A stretch of 64,000 nucleotides of DNA. Source: Enterovibrio baiacu. GTDB lineage: Bacteria; Pseudomonadota; Gammaproteobacteria; Enterobacterales; Vibrionaceae. Where the stretch lies: assembly GCF_004120195.1 (NCBI RefSeq), contig NZ_SCHN01000007.1, forward strand, positions 1 through 64,000, written 5' to 3'. Positions within the stretch are counted from its first letter, which is position 1. Every line of letters begins with the position of its first letter. The notes under the pieces were generated by a model. That model was not told the DNA's origin, ran no database searches, and saw nothing but the letters and a program-made list of their open reading frames with translations. This document shows positions 1-8,335 of this stretch, one piece after another. The position numbers and the translations under genes were made by a program.

Positions 1-1
1 T

Positions 2-892
2 CGTCGGTCATTTCTCTGTGGCTATGATGAGCAAGCGCAACAAAGTTACGAACATCGTCGAGAGTGGATTGAAAAACGACTACTTGCACTGGCAGGTGCG
101 TTTTGTATCGATGTATGCGCTTACGCCATCATGAGTAATCATTATCATGTGGTTTTGCATATCAATGCTGAAAAGGCAAAAGCGCTGTCAAATATAGAGG
201 TGGTTGAACGTTGGCTCGCTTTTCATCATGGACCCGCGTTAATTCGACGCTTTATTCAGGGAGATAAACTGTCTGAGGCGGAAACTGAAAGGTGCAATGA
301 GATTATTGAAGCGTGGCGAGAGCGGCTTGTATCAATCAGTTGGTTTATGCGTCTGATCAATCAACACGTTGCCTCAGAAGCGAATAGAGAGGACAACTGT
401 ACCGGACATTTCTGGGAAGGGCGCTTTAAAAGCCAAGCATTGCTTGATGAGAAAGCCGTCGCCGCAGCCATGGCCTATGTCGACTTGAACCCTGTACGTG
501 CAGCAATTGCCGAGACACCAGAAACGTCGGATTATACGAGCGTGAAAGCGCGCATTGATGCGATAGAAAGTAATAAAACCTCTCCACCAGGCTTGTTTCC
601 TTTTGCAGGCAACCCACGAGAGAATATGCCAGATGGTATTCCTTTTCGGCTAATGGATTACCTCGCATTGGTTGATTGGACAGGAAGGCAAGTGCGGGAC
701 GATAAACGTGGACATATCGATATTACTTCGCCGCCACTGCTCGAAAGGCTAGGGTTTGATGCCAAAAGTTGGTTGACCACATGCACGCAAATTGAGCAAG
801 GTAGTATTGTCGGCACAGAAGCCGCTATAAAGTCTGCGTTACCTCACCTGCAGCGGAAGCGATTTTCCGGCTTTCGGTTGCCAAACCGCTAA
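2..892 (+). CDS. REP-associated tyrosine transposase (IS200-like, Y1), 5' end cut by window edge
   Basis: The reading frame is open from base 2, so the start lies outside the window; about 296 residues are visible. It carries the HUH metal-binding motif (SNHYHVVLH, from base 134) and downstream a candidate catalytic tyrosine in MAYVDLNPVRA (about base 470). Both are hallmarks of Y1 HUH nucleases. The visible upstream part (RRSFLCGYDE..., YEHRREWIEKR) matches the long single-copy relatives called RAYTs rather than the ~150-residue IS200/IS605 TnpA. RAYTs are normally domesticated and act on REP-type palindromes in the same genome. No flanking IS ends are seen, which fits a RAYT. A terminator follows directly, and a 42-bp tandem repeat lies about 190 bp downstream. 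The family call is confident; activity is unknown. Confidence 0.85.
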   Translation, partial: RRSFLCGYDEQAQQSYEHRREWIEKRLLALAGAFCIDVCAYAIMSNHYHVVLHINAEKAKALSNIEVVERWLAFHHGPALIRRFIQGDKLSEAETERCNEIIEAWRERLVSISWFMRLINQHVASEANREDNCTGHFWEGRFKSQALLDEKAVAAAMAYVDLNPVRAAIAETPETSDYTSVKARIDAIESNKTSPPGLFPFAGNPRENMPDGIPFRLMDYLALVDWTGRQVRDDKRGHIDITSPPLLERLGFDAKSWLTTCTQIEQGSIVGTEAAIKSALPHLQRKRFSGFRLPNR

Positions 893-921
893 TAAAAACT
901 CTCCTCTAGAACAAACGATGT

Positions 922-945
922 CTCAGGCGTTAGCCTGAGGTTTTT
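922..945 (+). terminator. Rho-independent terminator after the transposase gene
   Basis: A perfect 7-bp stem CTCAGGC/GCCTGAG (922-928 and 933-939) with loop GTTA is followed by GTTTTT. It lies 30 bp after the transposase stop codon. Confidence 0.85.
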
Positions 946-1078
946 GCTGCGTGTCATTCAGTCAAACTCCGTAATTTCTTCTCCGACTGAGCGCTATGAT
1001 AGCTTTGGTCTGCAGAATGACGTGCTCGACAGAGAAAATGCGTCTTTCTGGATTTTCAACTGGGATGAATTTTAAACG

Positions 1079-1162
1079 CGCCTGTTCCCAATTAGGAAGA
1101 CTGTCTGTCCCTGGTTAGGACGCCTGTCCCCAATTAGGAAGACTGTCTGTCCCTGGTTAGGA
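1079..1162. repeat. Two 42-bp tandem repeats built from four ~21-bp half units
   Basis: Units 1079-1120 and 1121-1162 are identical except for one T/C change. Each unit is itself two related halves, one with CCCAATTAGGAAG and one with CCCTGGTTAGGA. The array sits about 190 bp downstream of the RAYT gene, so it may be a relic of the repeat family that RAYTs act on. The halves contain only short CC...TTAGG palindromes, not a classic long REP hairpin. Confidence 0.8.
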
Positions 1163-1483
1163 AGGCCATATCACATTTTCTTTAATTTCGTTTTAAATTT
1201 AATTTTGTTATGTCTGAATAAAACCAATAAAGGGTTTGTTGTGCGGTATAAAAATAACAAAGTTATTAATGTAACGTTTTGTATGATGATTATGGATGAG
1301 GCGAGTTTAAATAACCGCACTTCATGTTTGGTTGGAGTTAGGCATTAAAAGCATACAAGTCGTATAGGAATTTATACTTGCACGTGGTCGATACGGTTTT
1401 GTCGAACTCAGAGTGAATAGAGTGTTTTTTTTTGCTTATACTTTCGTTTTATTTGGTCGTTTTTTCAAAGGTTAATTGTAAAT

Positions 1484-2668
1484 ATGGATACGATTAAATT
1501 GGTTGAAGAAAGCTTTGCGAAACTGCCCGATGGAAAGAAGTTCGCAGAGCTTTTCTATCAACGGATTTCAGAGCATTCGCCGCACCTGATGCCACTTTTC
1601 GCGAATACCTCGATGACAAAAATGGCCGACAAATTACTTGCGGCGCTGACGGCAATGGTTGCCGCTTTGCATGATCCGGAAAAGTTGCAGAATATGCTGG
1701 GACCACTGGGGCAGCGGCACTTGTCTTACGGTGTGCTGGAGTCGCATTATTCGATAGTCGGTCAAACCTTACTTCAAACGTTCGAGGAAGAGCTAGGAGA
1801 GGAATGGACGGATGATTACGCAGCTGCTTGGTCAGAGGTTTACAGCAACGCCGCAAAGATAATGCAAGAGGGTGCAGCAAAAGCGAAAGCACAAAACCAA
1901 AGCGCCACTGAGACAGTCAAGAAACCCGTAAAAACGGGCGCTTTGGCATGGCTGTATTCTCTGCCAGTGCCAAAGCTATTGGCCTTTTGGTTGGCACTGT
2001 CTGTGGTGGTATTGGAAATTGCCGCCATATATGGGGTGCCGAATTGGACAAGGTTACTCAGTGCCTGCTCATTGGTGCTGTTAATCCTGACGATGCTTCG
2101 GGGTAATAACGATGCAGAAAAAGCCGGAATTTTAGAATGTTGGAAAACGATTGATAGCTCCCACGGCGTAAAAACATCCCGGGCGAGGCAGATTGCGATG
2201 GAGCGCCTAAACGAAAAGAAATGCGCAATGAACAGACTGGATCTGGCAGAAGTGTGTTTGATGAAAATATCATTGGATGGTGCTGACCTGAGTGATTCCA
2301 ACTTGAGTGAGGCAGACCTGACGGAATCATCGCTGGCAGGGGCAAATTTTACCAAAGCGCGGTTAGACAAAGCGTTGTTGGTGAGTGTCTATGCGCCGAA
2401 AATAGACATGTCATTTGTCACCCTGGCCAAGGCTAATCTTTCATCATCCAATTTGGAAAAGGGCTCGTTTCTTTTTTGCAACATGAAAGGGGCCAATCTA
2501 TCAGGCGCCAATTTGAAGGGCGCAAATCTAACTGGTGTCTTGATGGACAAAAATACCTACCTATCGGGGGCTGATCTTCGAGGAGCGATCATAGATGACA
2601 GTATGCTGGAGCAAGCCTATACCATTGGAACGATTATGCCTGACGGGAGTGTAGCCACCGAGGTATAG
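1484..2668 (+). CDS. Globin-domain protein fused to two TM segments and a pentapeptide-repeat domain
   Basis: A 394-residue protein with three parts. Residues 1-135 resemble the globin domain of bacterial flavohaemoglobins and Vitreoscilla-type haemoglobins: Tyr25 in LFYQR at B10, Phe39 at CD1, and His79 in GQRHLSYGV as proximal F8 ligand, followed by the typical HYSIVGQTLL stretch. Residues about 160-206 form two hydrophobic segments with a short turn (IYGVPNW), so both ends should be cytoplasmic. Residues about 215-250 (CWKTIDSS...SRARQIAMERLN) resemble the lead-in of Rfr-type proteins, and about 250-375 carry A(D/N)LXX repeats such as GADLSDSNLSEADL and GANLSGANLKGANL. There is no FAD/NAD reductase domain, so this is not a flavohaemoglobin. 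Haem binding is likely; the role (gas sensing or membrane scaffolding) is unknown. It appears monocistronic. Confidence 0.8.
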   Translation: MDTIKLVEESFAKLPDGKKFAELFYQRISEHSPHLMPLFANTSMTKMADKLLAALTAMVAALHDPEKLQNMLGPLGQRHLSYGVLESHYSIVGQTLLQTFEEELGEEWTDDYAAAWSEVYSNAAKIMQEGAAKAKAQNQSATETVKKPVKTGALAWLYSLPVPKLLAFWLALSVVVLEIAAIYGVPNWTRLLSACSLVLLILTMLRGNNDAEKAGILECWKTIDSSHGVKTSRARQIAMERLNEKKCAMNRLDLAEVCLMKISLDGADLSDSNLSEADLTESSLAGANFTKARLDKALLVSVYAPKIDMSFVTLAKANLSSSNLEKGSFLFCNMKGANLSGANLKGANLTGVLMDKNTYLSGADLRGAIIDDSMLEQAYTIGTIMPDGSVATEV

Positions 2669-3004
2669 TATGTATAAAGGCGATAGGTTTCTGATTTATT
2701 TTAAGATCATTAAAGCAGCTCAGACCATGAACCAAAAATCTGACTCCAATTTCTATTTGGAGAACCAGAGTGCTCTGTCGTGATGCGGGATCTTTTTCAT
2801 CATGTAAATACAGCCTGAAATCCTCGTTACTCCTCAGAAAGTGAAACAAATGAAAACCGTAAGGCTAATTTTTCGCGTTCCAGCCATTCCTTACTGGCGT
2901 AGATATGTCATGCTAAAACACAAATAGACGGTCACAGAGCGCCGGCGGCTGGACTACTAAGCGCGCTGCTTCTCACCAAAACCGCCCAAAAAGGAGCGCA
3001 TGGC
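2669..3004. other. 336-bp intergenic region without recognisable gene
   Basis: No convincing coding frame is seen. A 6-bp inverted repeat CTCCAA/TTGGAG (2744-2749 and 2757-2762) is present without a T tract. A Shine-Dalgarno sequence AAGGAG (2990-2995 region) serves the next gene. Confidence 0.5.
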
Positions 3005-3604
3005 GTGAAACCGCAGCAGATAGGTCAGGCTTATAACCAAATCACTCACCTTTGGGAGAGTGAGCGCTTCAACATGAACAACGGTATTGAGCAGCACAAG
3101 AAAGCCATCGCGTTTGTTGATGCGCGAGGAAAAGCGCTGGATATTGACTGTGGTTGCACAGGCCGTTTTATCGAGCTGTTGTCTCATGAAGGCTTTACGC
3201 CAACAGGGCTTGATGTTTCGACCGAAATGCTAAAAATTGCGCAAAAGCGCTATCCTGATACCGACTTTGTTCTGGCGGATATTTGCGAATATACCCTGCC
3301 TGAAAAGTATGACTTCATTACAGCATGGGACAGTATTTGGCATATCCCGCTCTCGGAGCAACGCGCAGTGCTCACCAAAATTATCGAGAATCTGAATGTG
3401 GGCGGTGTGTTTATCTTTTCTTTCGGCGGTACCGCCGCTGAAGGCGACCACACTGACGATTATATGGGGCCAGAAGTTTACTATTCTTCGTTAGGCACGA
3501 ATGGCTTTTTGTCTCTATTCATCGAACTAGGTTGTGTGATCAGACACTTGGAGTTTGATCAATATCCAGAGCTTCATACCTATCTGATTGTCGAAAAAGC
3601 GTAA
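3005..3604 (+). CDS. Class I SAM-dependent methyltransferase, substrate unknown
   Basis: A 199-residue protein with a GTG start preceded by AAGGAG; an ATG five bases upstream is in another frame and hits a stop after two codons. The Rossmann-type methyltransferase fold shows motif I as ALDIDCGCTGRF (about residues 43-54), an acidic residue after strand 2 (GLDVS), LADICEYTLP for the adenine-binding motif, and ITAWDSIWHIPL with NVGGVFIFSF for motifs IV-VI. In most relatives motif I reads DIGCG; here the first glycine is aspartate, which could affect SAM binding. The length suits a small-molecule methyltransferase. The next gene starts about 40 bp downstream on the same strand and may be cotranscribed. 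Confidence 0.8.
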   Translation: MKPQQIGQAYNQITHLWESERFNMNNGIEQHKKAIAFVDARGKALDIDCGCTGRFIELLSHEGFTPTGLDVSTEMLKIAQKRYPDTDFVLADICEYTLPEKYDFITAWDSIWHIPLSEQRAVLTKIIENLNVGGVFIFSFGGTAAEGDHTDDYMGPEVYYSSLGTNGFLSLFIELGCVIRHLEFDQYPELHTYLIVEKA

Positions 3605-3644
3605 TCACGGCCCATTTCCAGCTCTTTACTCAGAGAGAGGCATC

Positions 3645-4202
3645 ATGACCTTAGAAACCACCAGACTCTTGCTCAGGCAATGGAAAGAGGATGATTACTC
3701 GGCTTTTGCTGCATTGAATGCAAGCCCAGAAGTCATGCGCTATTTTCCGGCTCAATTATCTCGCTCAGAAAGTGATGCACTCGCAAAGCGATCACAGTCT
3801 CTTATTTCAGAGAGGGGCTGGGGTTTCTGGGCGGTTGAGCTTAAAGACGCGGGGCAGTTTATTGGTTTAGTTGGCCTCCATACGCAGGACGAGAATAGTG
3901 GTATTCCTCAAGCGCCTCTTGTTGAAGTCGGTTGGCGTTTAGCGTCAGAATTCTGGGGGAAAGGCTACGCGTCTGAAGCTGCCGAGAGGGCATTGAGGTT
4001 TGCCTTTGACGAGCTTAATTTATCATCGGTATATGCGTTTACCGCGTTAGATAATGTGCCCTCTCAGGGGGTAATGATAAAAATTGGTATGGTGAACAGC
4101 CATAATGACTTTGATCATCCGATGCTACCAAAAGGACATCCGCTAGAGCGGCACTGTTTATACAAAATCACGCGAGAGCAGTTTTTAGCCAAATATGAGT
4201 GA
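3645..4202 (+). CDS. GNAT acetyltransferase, RimJ/RimL-like
   Basis: A 185-residue protein of the Acetyltransf_3 type. The N-terminus (TTRLLLRQWKEDDY) is typical of RimJ/RimL relatives. The acetyl-CoA pyrophosphate loop is visible in FWGKGYASEAAERAL, preceded by EVGWRLA (strand beta-4). I chose the ATG at 3645 because AGAGAGAGG lies just upstream and the protein then begins at the family's usual N-terminus; the open frame extends further 5' without a better start. The substrate (protein N-terminus or small amine) cannot be told. A strong terminator follows. Confidence 0.85.
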   Translation: MTLETTRLLLRQWKEDDYSAFAALNASPEVMRYFPAQLSRSESDALAKRSQSLISERGWGFWAVELKDAGQFIGLVGLHTQDENSGIPQAPLVEVGWRLASEFWGKGYASEAAERALRFAFDELNLSSVYAFTALDNVPSQGVMIKIGMVNSHNDFDHPMLPKGHPLERHCLYKITREQFLAKYE

Positions 4203-4217
4203 TGGGTTTTTCGAAAT

Positions 4218-4254
4218 AAAAAAGCCGAGTGCATCACTGCACTCGGCTTTTTTT
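4218..4254. terminator. Bidirectional terminator between the GNAT gene and pyrC
   Basis: A perfect 10-bp stem GCCGAGTGCA/TGCACTCGGC (4224-4233 and 4238-4247) with a 4-nt loop is flanked by an A run on the left and seven Ts on the right. It can stop both the plus-strand GNAT transcript and the minus-strand pyrC transcript. Confidence 0.92.
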
Positions 4255-4269
4255 GTTGGTCAACGTGGC

Positions 4270-5298
4270 TTATTTCACTGTCCAACTAATGCTTTCGCCT
4301 GCGCGAATAGGCACAACAACATCTGAACCAAACGGCATGGTGTCGGCAACTGACCACTCTTCTTTGGTCAGTGTTACCGTGTCACTGTTACGTGGAAGGC
4401 CATAGAAGTCTGGGCCGTTTTGGCTAGCAAACGCTTCCAAGTTATCCAGCTTGCCTTCTTGCTCAAATACTTCTGCGTAAAGTTCAAGGGCAGCATGTGC
4501 GGTGTAAGATCCGGCGCAACCACAGGCCGATTCTTTCGCGCCTTTGGCGTGAGGTGCTGAGTCAGTGCCCAAGAAGAATTTTTTGCTGCCACTGGTGGCG
4601 GCTTCAACCAAGGCTTTTTGGTGGGTGTTGCGCTTTAGGATTGGTAAGCAGTAAAAGTGCGGCTTAATGCCACCAACAAGCATATGGTTGCGGTTATACA
4701 TCAGGTGGTGCGCTGTGATGGTTGCAGCAACGTTGTCGTTGGCATTTTTCACAAAATTTGCCGCATCTGCTGTAGTGATGTGCTCAAGAACGATTTTTAG
4801 CCCCGGGAAATCGTTAACGATAGGCGCTAATACGGTATCGAGGAACGCCTTTTCGCGGTCGAAAATATCAACGTCATGATGCGTAACCTCACCGTGAACA
4901 AGCAGTAACATGCCGACTTCTTGCATCGCTTCTAACACAGGGTAGATTTTGCGTGCTGATGTAACACCTGAATCTGAGTTGGTTGTTGCGCCTGCTGGGT
5001 AGAGTTTCGCCGCTACCACAACACCTGATGCTTTCGCTTTTCTGATTTCGTCAGGGGTGGTGTTGTCGGTGAGGTAAAGCGCCATGAGGGGTTCGAACTG
5101 TGCAGAAGGTTTTTCAGCCATGATGCGATCGCGGTAAGCGATGGCCATTTCGGTGTTTGTAACAGGAGGAACGGTGTTTGGCATGATGAGCGCGCGACCA
5201 TTGTAGCGGCTGATGTCTTTGACGGTATTTGTCAGTACGTCACCATCGCGAAGGTGAACATGCCAGTCGTCAGGGCGTGTAATTGTTAGTGTGGTCAT
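4270..5298 (-). CDS. pyrC: Dihydroorotase, class II
   Basis: A 342-residue protein matching E. coli-type PyrC in length. It catalyses reversible cyclisation of carbamoyl aspartate to dihydroorotate, the third step of pyrimidine synthesis, in the cytosol. Visible motifs are HVH at residues 13-15 within [11 protein letters not shown], Asn in IMPNTVPPV, Lys98 in [16 protein letters not shown] (the carboxylated bridging lysine), metal histidines in LVHGEVTHH and LEHITT, and [10 protein letters not shown] with the catalytic aspartate. The start is ATG with a strong GGAGGGA site upstream. It stands alone, with a terminator shared with the gene on the other strand and a PurR-like operator upstream. 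Confidence 0.97.
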   Translation of the reverse strand: MTTLTITRPDDWHVHLRDGDVLTNTVKDISRYNGRALIMPNTVPPVTNTEMAIAYRDRIMAEKPSAQFEPLMALYLTDNTTPDEIRKAKASGVVVAAKLYPAGATTNSDSGVTSARKIYPVLEAMQEVGMLLLVHGEVTHHDVDIFDREKAFLDTVLAPIVNDFPGLKIVLEHITTADAANFVKNANDNVAATITAHHLMYNRNHMLVGGIKPHFYCLPILKRNTHQKALVEAATSGSKKFFLGTDSAPHAKGAKESACGCAGSYTAHAALELYAEVFEQEGKLDNLEAFASQNGPDFYGLPRNSDTVTLTKEEWSVADTMPFGSDVVVPIRAGESISWTVK

Positions 5299-5621
5299 TA
5301 AGGCGTCCCTCCATAGCTAAAATATCGGATTGGAGCCTGTCAGCAAGGAATGTGAGAAAAAAGCAAACGCTTGCGCTCAGGCGGCAGGATAATAGAGTAA
5401 AAGGCGCGGTATTTCATCATCTTTCTCACTCAAGTGTCATTTTGGTGCGTCTTATCATGCCCCCATGTCATTAAAAAAGTCAGGCGTTATGGCGCTGTTT
5501 TCCCGCGCGGATAAGGCATTTACACGTTGAAGCATTAGCAGTGTTAACGGCTTTTCGAATTTATAATGGTGTAAATAATATTTGAAAAGGTTTGCTTAAC
5601 AATTGAGCGATTGTTCCTGAT
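5299..5621. other. 323-bp intergenic region between pyrC and the next gene
   Basis: It contains the pyrC promoter and PurR-like box on the minus strand. Towards the plus-strand gene there is a TATAAT (5562-5567) that could be its -10 element, without a clear -35. Nothing coding is seen. Confidence 0.5.
5361..5376 (-). promoter_or_regulatory. PurR-like operator upstream of pyrC
   Basis: The 16-mer AAGCAAACGCTTGCGC is close to the PurR palindrome consensus (ACGCAAACGTTTGCGT). It lies 63-78 bp before the pyrC ATG, just upstream of a plausible minus-strand promoter (TTGCTG, 16 bp, TATTTT). PurR represses pyrC in E. coli, so the site is in a sensible place. Binding is inferred. Confidence 0.7.
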
Positions 5622-6011
5622 TTGAACTATTCTGCTTTTTATAATGAACTGAAAACGCTTGGAGTTTTTTGCATGGGAAGCGCATCTCTTGTACCAGAAG
5701 GAATGAAGTTAAGTGTTATTTGTCGTCTCGAACCTGGGTGCCTCGGGCCACAAGGCGCCAGCAAGATAGACGATTTTTGTCAGTACATTGAACAAGACAT
5801 GCTGGCGTTAAATACCGATTACATTGCGCTGAATGTCGTGCCAAGAAACGATAAAACCCTTCCTGAGATGCAATTCAATGTGATGGGGAAAAAAATGAGC
5901 CGAGCACAAGCCTCGCAATATCTAGAACGCCTAGAGAAAAGCTTGGATGATTTCGAAGCATCATTGGAAGATAAACTTGAGATTTTGATCGACAAGTACA
6001 TGGGGTATTGA
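5622..6011 (+). CDS. Conserved-looking hypothetical protein, 129 aa
   Basis: I cannot assign a domain. The protein is soluble, has no signal peptide or TM segment, and ends in a charged helical stretch (residues about 85-125). The start is uncertain. A TTG at 5622 gives an N-terminus LNYSAFYNELKTLGVF that looks like genuine protein, and the in-frame stop at 5604 leaves little room upstream. An ATG at 5673 with GGAG at 5661-5664 would give a 112-residue product. I recall similar short proteins in Vibrio annotated as hypothetical. It is probably monocistronic. Confidence 0.65.
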   Translation: MNYSAFYNELKTLGVFCMGSASLVPEGMKLSVICRLEPGCLGPQGASKIDDFCQYIEQDMLALNTDYIALNVVPRNDKTLPEMQFNVMGKKMSRAQASQYLERLEKSLDDFEASLEDKLEILIDKYMGY

Positions 6012-6183
6012 GCCTCCTTCAGCACTTGCACCACACTTTTTGAATAGACCGCTGAATTGACGGGCTGTTAAAGTCCGTTAAGGCACTCACTCACAAACAA
6101 AAACCATGCTTTTGTATTCTTAACGCATGTTATAACGCCTCTATATTTTTCTTTTCATCAATCGATTTCCGCGCCTTCTGTTT

Positions 6184-6558
6184 ATGATCACATTCAATAG
6201 ACATTACTTTCTTACGAGCATGGTGTTGTTCGTTATTCTTGTCTGCATCGCCATGTTCGTCAGAGACAGCTTTGTTCGTCCGTTTCTCGGTGATGTGTTG
6301 GTCGTGATATGGATGTACACATTTCTCGCTGCATTTCTCTCGGTTCGCCCTTTGGTGTTGTCACTGTTTGTGTTGGCGTTTGCCTACTGTGTCGAAATTG
6401 GTCAGTATTTCCGTTTAGTGGACGTACTCGGTCTGCAAAGCAATAAAATCGCAAGCATCGTTATCGGATCGACATTTGATTGGCTTGATCTGTTGGCGTA
6501 TACGCTAGGGTGGGGTGTGATTTGGCTGTTTCAAAAACAACAGGGAGAAGAAATATGA
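6184..6558 (+). CDS. DUF2809 family integral membrane protein
   Basis: A 124-residue protein with four hydrophobic segments (about residues 9-27, 35-53, 56-72 and 98-116). The signature stretches VRPFLGDVLVVIW, EIGQYFRLVDVLGL and GSTFDWLDLLAY match DUF2809, a small inner-membrane family of unknown function. Its stop overlaps the start of the next gene (ATGA), so the two are translationally coupled. Confidence 0.82.
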   Translation: MITFNRHYFLTSMVLFVILVCIAMFVRDSFVRPFLGDVLVVIWMYTFLAAFLSVRPLVLSLFVLAFAYCVEIGQYFRLVDVLGLQSNKIASIVIGSTFDWLDLLAYTLGWGVIWLFQKQQGEEI

Positions 6559-6869
6559 TCGCCAGGGAATGGAAAGCGACGTGTCCAAAGAAGCATGAAG
6601 AAGGGTCTATTGGGTATTTGTATGAGACGGGTGTGAAAGAGTCGTCTGAGACACCTGGATTTCTCGGTGCGCAGATATTTCAACGGGAAGTAGATGAAAG
6701 CGTTGAAATTACGTTAATAACGTACTGGGAAACGCTCGAATGTATTACTGCATTTGCTGGTGAGAATATCGACGTGGCTAAATTATACCCTGAGGATGCT
6801 CACTACGAACTGGTGCCAGATCACCATGTGAATCACTACCACGTGGTTGAAAACACGTGGCAGCGATAA
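6555..6869 (+). CDS. ABM-like (dimeric alpha+beta barrel) small protein
   Basis: A 104-residue protein starting at the ATG that overlaps the DUF2809 stop; a longer in-frame extension lies inside that gene and is not used. The pattern (REWKATCPKKHEEGSIGYL near the N-terminus, ETPGFLGAQIF in the middle, EITLITYWETLECITAFAG) fits the antibiotic-biosynthesis-monooxygenase superfamily. It is likely a dimer; catalytic activity is not predictable, since many members are haem-degrading, monooxygenase-like or inactive. Histidine-rich C-terminus (DHHVNHYHVV). Confidence 0.7.
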   Translation: MIAREWKATCPKKHEEGSIGYLYETGVKESSETPGFLGAQIFQREVDESVEITLITYWETLECITAFAGENIDVAKLYPEDAHYELVPDHHVNHYHVVENTWQR

Positions 6870-6878
6870 CGCAATCGA

Positions 6879-7649
6879 TTAAGACTTTTTCACACAGGCC
6901 AACAGCGCATTGCCAGATGCGTTATCCCAAGAAATGATTTTGTCGTAATCGTGCTCGAAAACGTAAACGTCAAAGTAAGGCGCGAGCAGGTCTTGTAACT
7001 CGCTAAAGCTCACCGCAACCATTGGGTGTTCATCGTGCCAGATTTGCGTTTCGCTTTCGGTTGTTTTCTCTATACTCAATCGTAGCGATTGTTTGTCGCC
7101 CTCGCCGCCGTAATGCCAGCACGACTGAAACACAAAATGGCTACCTTCTTTTTCAGCACTATGACGAACAAACGAGTCATTGTTGATCTTGTCTTTGTCC
7201 ACCGCGTTAAAGCAAAAAATGCCTTCAGGGCTCAGTGCGTGATAGGCGCTTTCAATTAAAGCTTTCAGTCGTTCTGTTTCACCGCTGTAATGCATCGAAT
7301 ACAGGAAACAGGTGATCAGATCTTTCGGTTCATCCACCGTAAACGTACACATGTCTTGAAGTGAAAATTGCGCTTCAGGGCAACGTGATTGCGCGATATC
7401 TAACATGGGTTGGTTGATGTCCAATCCACTGCTTTGATAGCCATAATCAAGGAAATAGCGAACATGCGGACCTGTACCACAAGCAAGATCAAGGTGGCGG
7501 TTTCCTTTGTTGCCAAACAGTTGATGCAGCCTGTGAATAGTTTGACTTTGCGCTTCGTAGTTGATGTCTACGCACATCAAATCATAGTAGCCAGACAAAT
7601 CGGTATAGAGAGCATTAGACGACGCTTCAGAGGACGTATTGAACGACAT
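6879..7649 (-). CDS. Class I SAM-dependent methyltransferase
   Basis: A 256-residue protein with an intact motif I (HLDLACGTGPHVRYF, about residue 52 on), the acidic GLDINQPML after strand 2, SLQDMCTF, and LITCFLYSMHYS with LSPEGIFCFNAVD for the later motifs. The N-terminal SGYYDLM helix is common in small-molecule methyltransferases. It is convergent with the ABM-like gene, with 9 bp between the stop codons, and reads alone on the minus strand. Substrate unknown. Confidence 0.82.
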   Translation of the reverse strand: MSFNTSSEASSNALYTDLSGYYDLMCVDINYEAQSQTIHRLHQLFGNKGNRHLDLACGTGPHVRYFLDYGYQSSGLDINQPMLDIAQSRCPEAQFSLQDMCTFTVDEPKDLITCFLYSMHYSGETERLKALIESAYHALSPEGIFCFNAVDKDKINNDSFVRHSAEKEGSHFVFQSCWHYGGEGDKQSLRLSIEKTTESETQIWHDEHPMVAVSFSELQDLLAPYFDVYVFEHDYDKIISWDNASGNALLACVKKS

Positions 7650-7915
7650 AATAACCTGGTGGCTTGAGCCGAAAAATTGGGGTGGCGCATAGTATACTAA
7701 TCGAACGAAAATGCGAAGTGTGTCACATCAAAAGATTCGTTGTTTTCATTCATTTCCCCTCTATGTGGTGTCGCGTTCGCCGCCATCCCTTTACACGGCT
7801 TTCACTCTTTTTGCGATGTGGCACTAAGCAATAACATATTCATTCTCAGCGCTTTAATGTCATTTTGGTGCGTAGTAGGGTGAGAGGTACAGTTGCTTTA
7901 AATGGACAGTTTCCT

Positions 7916-8326
7916 ATGAACGTCACTAACGCCCTTTACCCAACAGACGCACAAATGTTAGCGCTGCATGAAGCGCACGATGATAAGCCGATACAGCTGT
8001 TGAATCTTTTTAAGTTCAAAGCGAAAGCAGAATACGCGGATGGTCGTCCTTGTACGTTAAGTGGCAAAGAGGCTTATGACCTTTATGGGCAGCCGATGCT
8101 AGAGGTATTGGCGCGCTATGGTGCAGAGGTGGTTTATTTTGCGGAAGTGACTGGGCTTATCATTGGCCATGTAGATGAGCTTTGGGATGCGATGGTGATT
8201 GTGCAGTATCCATCTCGGCAGGCTCTGTTAGATATGACATCCAGCGACGACTTCAATGCGTTACGTGTTCATCGCGAGGCGGGGCTTGAAGGGCAACTCA
8301 ACATAGAAATGCGTGTGCCAGCGTGA
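7916..8326 (+). CDS. DUF1330-like small protein
   Basis: A 136-residue protein. The core PIQLLNLFKFKAKAEY, YGQPMLEVLARYGAEVVYF and AMVIVQYPSRQALLDM resembles DUF1330, a ferredoxin-like dimeric fold of unknown function. I chose the ATG at 7916 because the protein then starts near the family's N-terminus; a TTG at 7865 would add 17 residues. It is followed after 9 bp by a GNAT gene on the same strand, probably one transcript ending at the terminator near 8868. Confidence 0.7.
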   Translation: MNVTNALYPTDAQMLALHEAHDDKPIQLLNLFKFKAKAEYADGRPCTLSGKEAYDLYGQPMLEVLARYGAEVVYFAEVTGLIIGHVDELWDAMVIVQYPSRQALLDMTSSDDFNALRVHREAGLEGQLNIEMRVPA

Positions 8327-8335
8327 ATACAGCAC

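Larger units (their letters stand above)
893..1483. other. 591-bp intergenic region between the transposase and globin-fusion genes
   Basis: It holds the terminator at 922-945 and the tandem repeat at 1079-1162. The last 300 bp is AT-rich and contains a possible -10 element (TATACT, 1437-1442) about 40 bp before the globin-fusion start, without a convincing -35. I see no coding potential here. Confidence 0.6.

Noticed and set aside
1337-1343. GTTAGGC, as in integron attC core sites
   Set aside because: No matching RYYYAAC partner or stem structure lies at a proper distance.
7700-7740. TGTGTCACA as a CRP-type site
   Set aside because: The half-sites are too close for CRP, which needs TGTGA-N6-TCACA.
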